From an uncultured Bacteroides sp. (GTDB lineage Bacteria; Bacteroidota; Bacteroidia; Bacteroidales; Bacteroidaceae), in NCBI GenBank assembly GCA_947646015.1, contig CANSEY010000008.1, positions 1 to 64,000 on the forward strand: a stretch of DNA of 64,000 bases, written 5' to 3'. This document shows, in pieces, positions 1 through 6,316 of the stretch. The notes under the pieces were generated by a model that saw only the letters and a program-made list of their open reading frames with translations, made no database searches and was not told the origin of the DNA. A program made the position numbers and the translations under genes. Each line of letters begins with the position of its first letter. Position 1 is the stretch's first letter.

Positions 1-54
1 GAGAAGTTCAGCGGTGCGATGCAGAGGCTTGATGAATTAAGAAAAGGTAAATAA
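1..54 (+). CDS. 3-prime end of an upstream gene (partial)
   Basis: An open frame enters from the left edge and stops at TAA 52-54, giving the tail EKFSGAMQRLDELRKGK. It ends 3 bp before the next start codon, so the two genes are probably co-transcribed. RhuM-like genes in Bacteroides often sit inside type I restriction loci, so this could be the end of such a gene. The 17 residues are too few to assign a family. Confidence 0.5.
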   Translation, partial: EKFSGAMQRLDELRKGK

Positions 55-57
55 GCA

Positions 58-888
58 ATGGAACAGGGAGAAATCATATTATACCAGCCGGATGAAGCGG
101 TCAAGTTGGAAGTGAGGCTGGAAGATGAAACCGTTTGGCTGACACAAGAACAAATAGCCGACTTGTTCGGGACTAAAAGGCCAGCTATTACCAAACATTT
201 GAACAACATTTACAAAAGCGGCGAACTTGATGTAGATAGCACATGTTCCATTTTGGAACGTATGGGTAATGACGGCAAACAGAGATATACTACTAAATAT
301 TATAATCTTGATGCGATTCTGTCAATAGGATATCGGGTTAATAGCAAGAACGCAACCCTTTTTAGGAAATGGGTGAATAGTGTATTAAAGGATTATCTTT
401 TAAAGGGGTATTCCATTAATAAACGTTTGTCAGAACTTGAAAGGACTGTCGCTCAACATACCGAGAAGATAGATTTTTTTGTGCGTACTGCCTTGCCCCC
501 GGTCGAAGGCATTTTTTATAACGGCCAGATTTTCGATGCGTACAAGTTCGCTACCGATCTGGTAAAGTCGGCCAGGCGTTCGATCGTGCTTATCGACAAC
601 TATGTGGACGAAACGGTCTTGCTCATGTTGAGTAAACGCAGCGTCGGTGTCTCGGCCACCATTTACACCCAGCGTATCACGCAGCAACTCCAACTTGATC
701 TTGACAGGCATAACAGCCAGTACCCACCTATCGACATCAGGACGTACCGGGACAGTCACGACCGTTTCCTGATCGTTGATGAAACGGACGTGTACCATAT
801 CGGAGCCTCGTTAAAGGATCTGGGGAAAAAGATGTTCGCTTTCTCAAAGCTGGATATTCCGGCGGCTGTGATAACTGACCTGTTATAA
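58..888 (+). CDS. RhuM-like protein with a C-terminal PLD-like domain
   Basis: Residues 1-140 match the RhuM family pattern: an opening LEVRLEDETVWLTQEQIADLF, a winged-helix-like stretch and YYNLDAILSIGYRVNS. The rest, about 145-276, looks like a separate domain with HDRFLIVDE and YHIGASLKDLGKK, which resembles the histidine-containing half of phospholipase-D-like folds. RhuM proteins are often carried inside restriction loci and on mobile DNA; their biochemical role is not settled. The first half is AT-rich and the second clearly GC-richer, as if two sources were joined near codon 140. The start is 3 bp after the upstream stop. Confidence 0.75.
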   Translation: MEQGEIILYQPDEAVKLEVRLEDETVWLTQEQIADLFGTKRPAITKHLNNIYKSGELDVDSTCSILERMGNDGKQRYTTKYYNLDAILSIGYRVNSKNATLFRKWVNSVLKDYLLKGYSINKRLSELERTVAQHTEKIDFFVRTALPPVEGIFYNGQIFDAYKFATDLVKSARRSIVLIDNYVDETVLLMLSKRSVGVSATIYTQRITQQLQLDLDRHNSQYPPIDIRTYRDSHDRFLIVDETDVYHIGASLKDLGKKMFAFSKLDIPAAVITDLL

Positions 889-901
889 TATCCCTTGTCT
901 T

Positions 902-1540
902 ATGAATGTGGTTATCTATTCACGTGTAAGCTCGCAGTCGGCCAGGCAATCGACCGAACGGCAGGTTGTCGATCTGGAGAGGTTCGCAGCCGGACGGGGG
1001 TACGAGGTGACGGCGGTCTTTGAGGAAAAGATAAGCGGACGAAAGGCCAATATCGAACGCCCGGTTTTAAGCCGTTGCCTGGAATACTGCACAGATCCGC
1101 AGAACCGGGTGGATATGTTGTTGCTGACCGAGATCTCACGCCTGGGGCGTTCAACCCTGGAGATCCTAAAGTCACTCGATACGCTGCACACGCATAAAAT
1201 ATGCGTGTATATTCAAAACCTGAACCTGGAAACGTTACGGCCGGACAAGACGGTAAACCCCTTGTCCTCTCTGATCACTACCCTGTTGGGGGAACTGGCC
1301 GCGATCGAACGCCAGGGGATCATCGACCGCCTTAATAGCGGACGGGAGTTGTACATCCAGAAAGGGGGCAGGCTGGGACGGAAGCCGGGAAGCCGGAAAA
1401 CGGCCGAACAGAGGAAAGAGGAATACCGGGAGGCGATCGCCTTGTTAAAGAAAGGCTACTCGATCCGGAACGTGGCGAAGCTCACGGGAAAGGCCGTTTC
1501 GACGATACAACAAGTAAAAAAAGACTTCATTAGTAGCTGA
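902..1540 (+). CDS. Serine recombinase (resolvase family)
   Basis: A 212-residue resolvase/invertase-type site-specific recombinase. The N-terminal catalytic domain begins VIYSRVSSQS, with Arg8 and the likely nucleophile Ser10, followed by the family motif TEISRLGRS and the long E-helix around residues 110-140. A C-terminal helix-turn-helix (IALLKKGYSIRNVAKLTGKA) should bind DNA. It lies 13 bp after the RhuM-like gene and just before three 24-bp direct repeats, which could be its recombination site or an operator for the next gene. It is too small to be a large serine integrase, so it is unlikely to be the ICE integrase. Confidence 0.88.
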   Translation: MNVVIYSRVSSQSARQSTERQVVDLERFAAGRGYEVTAVFEEKISGRKANIERPVLSRCLEYCTDPQNRVDMLLLTEISRLGRSTLEILKSLDTLHTHKICVYIQNLNLETLRPDKTVNPLSSLITTLLGELAAIERQGIIDRLNSGRELYIQKGGRLGRKPGSRKTAEQRKEEYREAIALLKKGYSIRNVAKLTGKAVSTIQQVKKDFISS

Positions 1541-1558
1541 TTATCGGAACAAATATTG

Positions 1559-1566
1559 TATTTTTG
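1559..1566 (+). promoter_or_regulatory. Bacteroides -7 box upstream of the fic fragment
   Basis: TATTTTTG fits the Bacteroides -7 consensus TAnnTTTG. A clear -33 box is not visible. Transcription would start near 1573, inside the first 24-bp repeat, so a protein bound to the repeats would sit on the start site. Confidence 0.45.
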
Positions 1567-1569
1567 CAA

Positions 1570-1641
1570 CAAATACGAGTAAATGCACATAATTAAAAAC
1601 GAGTATTTACACGTGTCTAAAAACGAGTATTTGCACGAAAA
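1570..1641 (+). repeat. Three 24-bp direct repeats
   Basis: Three head-to-tail units at 1570-1593, 1594-1617 and 1618-1641 share the core ACGAGTATTTRCAC; the first unit has AAATGCAC in the second half. The period is exactly 24 bp. They lie between the recombinase stop and the fic-like start and overlap the predicted transcription start. They could be an operator array or the recombinase site; the sequence alone does not decide. Confidence 0.7.
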
Positions 1642-1667
1642 TAATCAGAATCTAAATAAAAACGGTT

Positions 1668-1978
1668 ATGGCAACAATGGCGGAGAAAATGGCGGCTTCA
1701 CTGGAGGAATTAAGAAAGCTCCAGGAGAAAGACCGCTGTGTCGTCCTGCAAGGGACGGCCGAGATAGGGAGGACGCATTTAACCCGGCTGTTGGATAACG
1801 GCTGGTTGCAGGAAGTAATGAAAGGCTGGTATATTGCGGCCAGGCCGGGAACAGAGGGGGACACGACGGTCTGGTACACCTCATTTTGGTATTTTATTGC
1901 GAAATATGCGGCCGTCCGGCTGGGGGAACAATGGTGCTTGACGGCCGACCAGTCGCTGGATCTGTATTCGGGGAAAGT
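1668..1978 (+). pseudogene. Fic-family N-terminal fragment, truncated
   Basis: About 103 codons resemble the N-terminal region of Bacteroides Fic-family proteins: SLEELRKLQE, then LTRLLDNGWLQEVMKGWYI, WYTSFWYFIAKY and WCLTADQSLDLYSGK. The catalytic Fic core with its HPFxxGNGR motif is absent. After about 1978 the frame runs backward through an IS66 transposase gene, giving a meaningless tail to 2120. The gene was therefore cut by the IS and associated deletion. The family call rests on remembered similarity of this N-terminal part; an AbiEi-like antitoxin N-domain is an alternative. Confidence 0.5.
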
Positions 1979-2353
1979 TACAACCGGAAGGTTATCCATG
2001 ACGACCCGGTTACGGCGTGGCGTTTTATTGGCGGCCCGGGACTTGGGGACGGTAATCTGTTCAGCCGCCCTGCTCCGGGCATCTTCGATTTCCGCCTCTA
2101 TCTGTTCCAGGTCGCCATAGTCAAAAGGGAGCTTCGGGTCTCCGTTATCGACAGGCTTGCATTTCTCACTCATCTTTCCGAACACCTTCCTCTTCAGCCA
2201 TGCCAGGGAGGCGTTCAACTCAACTATCGTACCCCGGAGTTCTTCTATGGTCCTTGCCTGGGCTGAGATGATCTCACTCTGTTTACGGTTGATATCCAGC
2301 AGCTGCTCCATTGAGGGTTCCACAGCTTGTCCGGTTGCATCTTCTTTTGCCAT
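1979..2353 (-). pseudogene. tnpC: IS66 transposase TnpC, N-terminal fragment
   Basis: The fragment begins MAKEDATGQAVEPSMEQLL and contains the IS66 N-terminal coiled coil (IEELRGTIVELNASLAWLKRK) and the signature VFGKMSEK. It continues to about RVVMDNLPVVT, where IS66 similarity ends. The zinc-finger and DDE catalytic parts are missing. The reading frame remains open to 1652 only because it runs antisense through the fic fragment. Confidence 0.85.
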
Positions 2354-2434
2354 TCAATATCTTTTTTTGATGATATAAAGATAGTCAAAAACAACAAGAA
2401 AAACAAGCCTTCAAGCTGTTTGTTTACAACTGTT

Positions 2435-2806
2435 TTACCAATGCTTTTTCAAATTGGAAAGCCGTCTTTGCCTGCCTTTGCTGACATCTTCATTGATGCC
2501 TTCCACCATAACGACCAGGTCACTCCAGGTCATGGGGTAAGAACGGGTGGCAGGATTATAGGCGGGTATCTTGAAGGTGCCTTCTTCAAGCAGTTTCTCA
2601 TAAAGGACCAGACCGCCCGGTTCGGCATGGAGCAATTTTATCTTGGTCCGGAAACGGTTGTAGAAAATGAATACCTCCCCACTTCTGATGTCGCCTCCCA
2701 TCCTCTCATGCACAAGGCCGCAAAGAGTGAACATACCTTTCCTCATGTCCGTATAACCGGGGCACAGGAAATATCTCATGCTGTCATTTAGGCAGAACAT
2801 TGGCAT
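2435..2806 (-). CDS. tnpB: IS66 accessory protein TnpB
   Basis: A 123-residue IS66 Orf2 protein. The family hallmarks are DMRKGMFTLCGLV near the N-terminus, then VFIFYNRFRTKIKLL and GGLVLYEKLLEEGTF. TnpB is needed for IS66 transposition but its reaction is unknown. It overlaps the end of tnpA by 23 bp, which suggests translational coupling. The gene looks intact although its element is not. Confidence 0.93.
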   Translation of the reverse strand: MPMFCLNDSMRYFLCPGYTDMRKGMFTLCGLVHERMGGDIRSGEVFIFYNRFRTKIKLLHAEPGGLVLYEKLLEEGTFKIPAYNPATRSYPMTWSDLVVMVEGINEDVSKGRQRRLSNLKKHW

Positions 2807-3218
2807 TATATATTTTAGAGATCAGATTCAGGGCAGCTTCACAGCCGGAAGACCCTTTAAACTTCAACTTCAATCCGTTGGGTAATTCCAAGGATATTTC
2901 AGAGCTGTCCTTTCCTTTCAAGGGAAAGGGGACGCTAGGCTGGGGAGATGGCAGGGGAGCCTCGTGAGATATACCGGGGGATGGCGTGTCGCCATTGATT
3001 ACTATGGGGACAAAGCTGTCTTTAACCCCTAAGCGGGAGGCTTCTGCCAATAACTCCCGCTCCGTTATACCGTATTTTTGTTTCCAAAGATAGAATCTAC
3101 TACGGCTATAACCTTCATTCTCACAAAAATCAGCAATGGACAAACCACTCTGCTGCTGACGGAAAAGAACGGAGATAAATTTTTCTCTGCTCATCATGTG
3201 TTTACGTCGCTGCATCAT
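2784..3218 (-). CDS. tnpA: IS66 accessory protein TnpA
   Basis: A 144-residue IS66 Orf1 protein with an N-terminal helix-turn-helix: SIADFCENEGYSRSRFYLWKQKYG. It ends in the conserved short motif ISLELPNGLKLKF. The first start codon is used here; a second ATG (MMSREKF) lies eight residues in and is closer to the usual family length. It is the first gene of the IS66 operon and starts about 75 bp inside the intact terminus. Confidence 0.88.
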   Translation of the reverse strand: MMQRRKHMMSREKFISVLFRQQQSGLSIADFCENEGYSRSRFYLWKQKYGITERELLAEASRLGVKDSFVPIVINGDTPSPGISHEAPLPSPQPSVPFPLKGKDSSEISLELPNGLKLKFKGSSGCEAALNLISKIYNANVLPK

Positions 3219-3293
3219 AGGATATTATTTTTTTTGCAGCAAAAGTAAGGAGGGAAAATGAACTGTAGAAGATGTACTTACTCAGGCGCTTAC

Positions 3294-3749
3294 AATTATG
3301 CAGAGTTGGGAGCGAGCTGCTTTTGTCCCCCTTGATGTGTCCTTTTGTGACAGGAAGCGGAATTCTGTTTACGGGAATAACCGGATGGCGTAATCCATTG
3401 GGACGGCATACGTGAGCATGGTTCTCCCGCCGGATTCTTTTTTATTTTGACCTGTATCTATGCGTCGTAGGTCGCTTCGCTTGCTAAGTCCCAGTACTTT
3501 CCCCAACTCGGACGGCAATACCGGAGCGTTTTTTCGGGCGGAAAATTACCGCAGGGAATTTTGTGTCCCGAAAACCGGAGGCTTGAACGTGGAGGTATTC
3601 GCCCTCCGAGTTAACTTCTCTGAAGGGACTTGTCAAGTGAAGCGTGGCTTATGGCGTAATTTTATGGAAGAATATGGATTAAAGCCTGTTATAAGATATG
3701 TTTTTATAAATCAATGCATACAGAAGGTGCTTGTTCCATATAAAAAAAG
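3294..3749. other. Non-coding stretch between IS66 and the Abi gene
   Basis: I see no convincing gene here. A 101-codon open frame (3460-3765) has no family features and no plausible upstream signal. The text around 3505-3550 (AATACCGGAGC, then a run of T) weakly recalls the apex of the five structured elements but lacks GAGGATGATT, so I do not count it as a copy. Confidence 0.5.
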
Positions 3750-3757
3750 TAACTTTG
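3750..3757 (+). promoter_or_regulatory. Promoter of the Abi_2 gene
   Basis: TAACTTTG matches the -7 consensus TAnnTTTG, 19 bp before the start codon. GCTTG at 3729-3733 is a possible -33 box with a slightly short spacer. Confidence 0.6.
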
Positions 3758-3776
3758 TCTTTTAATTAAGACCAAA

Positions 3777-4652
3777 ATGAAGAAAGCATATACGATAGAA
3801 CAGCAAATCGCCAGACTGAAATCAAACGGTATGACGTTTGACAATGAGGAGAAAGCAAAAGAAATTCTCCTTGATGTCGGTTATTACCGGCTTGGATTCT
3901 ATTCTTTTCCATACGAAATAAAATTCCCATGTCTGGAACACCGTGACCATAAACTAAAGCCGGGTACAACATTCAAGAGTGTCTATGATCTTTATGAATT
4001 TGATACCAGACTCCGAAGAATACTGCTTAATGCCCTTGACCGTATCGAGGTCAATATCCGTACAAAACTTATCTATAATATATCGCTCCGGTATATTGAT
4101 GACCCCTGTTGGTTTGTCAACCGCAAGTATGTAACTTCCAAATTTGTGAATGACTTTGAGGAACAGGTTTATTCCGCCTTGCGTAAAAATCCCATAATAC
4201 AGCACCATCATGCAAACCATTCCGGAATATATGCTCCTGCATGGAAGACCATAGAGTTCATGACAATCGGTAATATCATAACATTATATGATTCATTGAA
4301 AGAACCGGAAGCAAAAGATCTGGTTGCCAATGCATATGGTTGTTCAAGAGGTGTTTTTTTCAATTATCTGGAAACCATCCGAGTCCTTCGCAACAAGTGT
4401 GCTCACGGGGGATGCATTTACCGTATGGATTTCCCAAAAGGCATCAAACGCTTGCCTGCTGACATTTCTGCTGATTGCAGACACAATATCAAAGGTAGCA
4501 TAGATGTTGTAAGATATATGCTGGGGTGTATCTCTCAAAACCGGAAAACGGATTTGGAAAACGAGATTTATAATCTTGTCAGTTCCATTCAGACGACTGA
4601 GGCCAAGAACGTCATAGCACAAACCTCCAAACTTCACGGCTCTTTCATTTAA
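3777..4652 (+). CDS. Abi_2 (AbiD/AbiF-like) abortive infection protein
   Basis: A 291-residue protein of the Abi_2 family. The N-terminal block KKAYTIEQQIARLKSNGM followed by LLDVGYYRLGFYSFPYE is typical, as are LYEFDTRLRRILLNALDRIEV and RVLRNKCAHG near residue 205. The last is an R-N-x3-H HEPN-type motif, suggesting RNA cleavage. Family members block phage growth by suicide or dormancy. The gene stands alone behind its own promoter and is AT-rich, typical of ICE defence cargo. The target is unknown. Confidence 0.85.
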   Translation: MKKAYTIEQQIARLKSNGMTFDNEEKAKEILLDVGYYRLGFYSFPYEIKFPCLEHRDHKLKPGTTFKSVYDLYEFDTRLRRILLNALDRIEVNIRTKLIYNISLRYIDDPCWFVNRKYVTSKFVNDFEEQVYSALRKNPIIQHHHANHSGIYAPAWKTIEFMTIGNIITLYDSLKEPEAKDLVANAYGCSRGVFFNYLETIRVLRNKCAHGGCIYRMDFPKGIKRLPADISADCRHNIKGSIDVVRYMLGCISQNRKTDLENEIYNLVSSIQTTEAKNVIAQTSKLHGSFI

Positions 4653-4875
4653 ACTCGGAACAAACTGATAACCACTGATTATGTTGATTTTACATCAACA
4701 GAGACAGATGGCATTTAGTCTATGTTGTGTCAATAGCGACGTTTGGCTGCTCCTAAATGCCTATCAGCCACAGACATTGAAATTTCAAAGCATTTTTAAA
4801 TGAAAGAGCCGTGTCCAAACTTGAATATTGAAGCCATATTATTTGGCGGCATAAAAAATAATACTTACCTTTGCA

Positions 4876-4972
4876 ACACTGAAAGTGCCCGTGCGAGCAT
4901 AGTCGTCGCATCTGCACTATAAAAAGGAAGTAGAGAAGTCCCGGTCATTACGATTGGGATTTCTTGTTTTTT
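4876..4972 (+). ncRNA. Candidate small RNA, about 97 nt
   Basis: TACCTTTG at 4866-4873 fits the Bacteroides -7 box, with TTTGG upstream near 4840 as a possible -33. Downstream come a stem-loop (AGTGC at 4884 with GCACT at 4914, and GCGA with TCGC inside it) and a terminator hairpin at 4934-4964 followed by T-rich sequence. No open frame longer than a few codons fits between promoter and terminator. The function and transcript ends are inferred from sequence only. Confidence 0.55.
4934..4972 (+). terminator. Rho-independent terminator of the candidate small RNA
   Basis: AGAAGTCCC pairs with GGGATTTCT across a 13-nt loop and is followed by TTGTTTTTT. Confidence 0.7.
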
Positions 4973-5071
4973 ATAGCTATGTATATTCCGAATAGAGTCT
5001 ATATAGAATAAGGAAAAGGACTAACAGAGCTTATAATTATCAGTACTTTAAAACCTTATTCTATATAATGC

Positions 5072-5548
5072 CTAATCTTCATACACTCCGAAGCCGAAAT
5101 ATCCGGCTATGACAAAATCTTCCCCGCTTTTGTCAGCAAGCGACAGCAGGCTGTCCAAAGTATCGCAGTAGAAAAAGATTTCATCATCCATTTCCGTATC
5201 GAAGTCCAGGGCGATTCTTGTCTCCAGCGTCTCCAAAGTGTCATTCCAGCGTATGGCACATTCGAGAAAATGCGGTTCATGTCCCTTTTCAGTACGGTAT
5301 TCCTGATATTTTTCACGGATTTCCTTCTTGATTTCCTCCGGCTTCTTCCAGGAACTGTCGTCCACGATTTCAAGACTCAGCCCCTCGACAAGCAGGCAAG
5401 TGCCTTTGTCATATACCATCAGGGTACGTTTTCCCATATATTTTTTTCTCAAGTTTTCCCAATCGGGAATGTCCCATCGTTCGGTAGTCCATACTCCCCG
5501 GTAATTTTCGGGAACAGCGAGGTATTCGCTCTGTGTCATTCTTTTCAT
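5072..5548 (-). CDS. Conserved ICE protein of unknown function (158 aa)
   Basis: I do not recognise a named family. The protein is acidic and soluble, with an opening MTQSEYLAVPENYRGVW and a middle rich in charged residues (EEIKKEIREKYQEYRTEKG). There is no signal peptide or membrane segment. It is the last of three small leftward genes (6090 to 5072) whose first member lies directly behind structured element A. The shared control suggests an establishment or anti-defence role, but that is inference. Confidence 0.65.
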   Translation of the reverse strand: MKRMTQSEYLAVPENYRGVWTTERWDIPDWENLRKKYMGKRTLMVYDKGTCLLVEGLSLEIVDDSSWKKPEEIKKEIREKYQEYRTEKGHEPHFLECAIRWNDTLETLETRIALDFDTEMDDEIFFYCDTLDSLLSLADKSGEDFVIAGYFGFGVYED

Positions 5549-5560
5549 CTTTCCGTGTAT

Positions 5561-5812
5561 TTATGGTGAAACAAAAAGAACCTTGCAGGTCTTGCAAGGC
5601 TCTCCAAATGCTGGATAGCGGTCAAACTCGTTGCAGGCGTTCCAGTCCACGCTCATTGTGTATCCTTTCGGGAAATGTGTGCCGACAAATTTTTCAATCA
5701 TAGCCCGTTCCTCTTCGTTCAGGCTGCCGTCCTCTTCCGTTCCGTATTCCAGGGCATATATGGCCCATTCGGGAATGTTGTCCCATTCCGTCTTTTTCAT
5801 GTGCGCTGCCAT
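5561..5812 (-). CDS. Small conserved ICE protein (83 aa, DUF6926-like)
   Basis: An 83-residue acidic protein: EWAIYALEYGTEEDGSLNEEERAMIEKFV, then a C-terminal NEFDRYPAFGEPCKTCKV with a CxxC pair. It resembles short DUF6926-type proteins carried on Bacteroides mobile elements, by memory only. It lies 12 bp after the next gene upstream and 12 bp before the 158-aa gene, so the three form one operon. Confidence 0.65.
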   Translation of the reverse strand: MAAHMKKTEWDNIPEWAIYALEYGTEEDGSLNEEERAMIEKFVGTHFPKGYTMSVDWNACNEFDRYPAFGEPCKTCKVLFVSP

Positions 5813-5823
5813 AACTTACCGTT

Positions 5824-6090
5824 TTATGCGGCGGAAAGCCTACAGATTATCTCCTGAAGTTCCTGTTCCCATTTTCTATCAACATTGCCGAAGGATGGAT
5901 AGGTAAGCTGGTACCAGTTGTGGTAGTCGAAGAGTTTCATCCTCAGCGGATAGTAGTCGAACATTTTCCTGCCGTCCCTGAAGATGCGGATATGGTTTGT
6001 ACCTACGTTCATGGACTGTAGTCCGTGTCCGTTTAGAATCTCATGGAATCTTTCCATCGGAGTGAAGTTGCTTCTGCTCATATCTTTCAT
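5824..6090 (-). CDS. Small ICE protein of unknown function (88 aa)
   Basis: An 88-residue basic protein, MSRSNFTPMERFHEILNGHG to LQEIICRLSAA, with no recognised family. It is the first gene of the three-gene operon that starts 39 bp left of structured element A. The start could also be the internal ATG of MSRSNF, three codons in. Confidence 0.6.
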   Translation of the reverse strand: MKDMSRSNFTPMERFHEILNGHGLQSMNVGTNHIRIFRDGRKMFDYYPLRMKLFDYHNWYQLTYPSFGNVDRKWEQELQEIICRLSAA

Positions 6091-6128
6091 TTTTTTGAGT
6101 TAGACATCTGCGGCTTGTCAAGCCGGTA

Positions 6129-6291
6129 TTTTATTTCTTGCCTGCCTTTCTGTCCCGTGCCGGATTGCACAAGGCTTTGCGAAAAAATACCGGAGCCCCC
6201 GGGCGAGGATGATTTTTTCAGCAAACCACGGAGGGGCCCGGCCTTGCACAATCCAGCGGGCACGGGACGACCTTTGCAGGCGGAAATAAAA
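6129..6291 (-). promoter_or_regulatory. Structured element A (candidate single-strand promoter)
   Basis: The outer stem TTTTATTTC..GCCTGC (6129-6145) pairs with GCAGGC..GAAATAAAA (6276-6291). A middle stem pairs GTCCCGTGCC with GGCACGGGAC, and GGATTG / CAAGGC with GCCTTG / CAATCC. An inner arm GAAAAAAT pairs with ATTTTTTC. The apex AATACCG..GGCGAGGATGATT lies at 6186-6214. The 3-prime arm carries CCTTG, 22 nt, then GACCTTTG (6269-6276), the only copy whose -7 box starts with G. It sits just upstream of the 5824-6090 gene and downstream of mobC. Confidence 0.7.
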
Positions 6292-6316
6292 CAGCGGTCT
6301 CCCTTTTTCTCTATTT

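Larger units (their letters stand above)
1979..3293 (-). mobile_element. Truncated IS66-family insertion sequence
   Basis: The leftward order tnpA-tnpB-tnpC is that of IS66. The intact end lies at 3276-3293, where the minus strand begins GTAAGCGCCTGAGTAAGT, a typical IS66 terminus. The other end is missing: tnpC is cut after about 125 codons, where it abuts the fic fragment. About 1.2 kb of tnpC and the second inverted repeat are gone, so the copy cannot transpose on its own. The junction at 1979 is approximate to within a few bases. Confidence 0.85.

Noticed and set aside
902-1540. The serine recombinase as the ICE integrase
   Set aside because: At 212 residues it is a small resolvase-type enzyme, not a large serine integrase, and CTnDOT-type elements use tyrosine integrases.
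1583-1798. A 71-codon frame with repeated NEYLH peptides
   Set aside because: The repetition is the 24-bp DNA repeat being translated; the frame then shadows the fic fragment.
3460-3765. A 101-codon rightward frame before the Abi gene
   Set aside because: No recognisable domain, odd composition, and it overlaps the Abi promoter.
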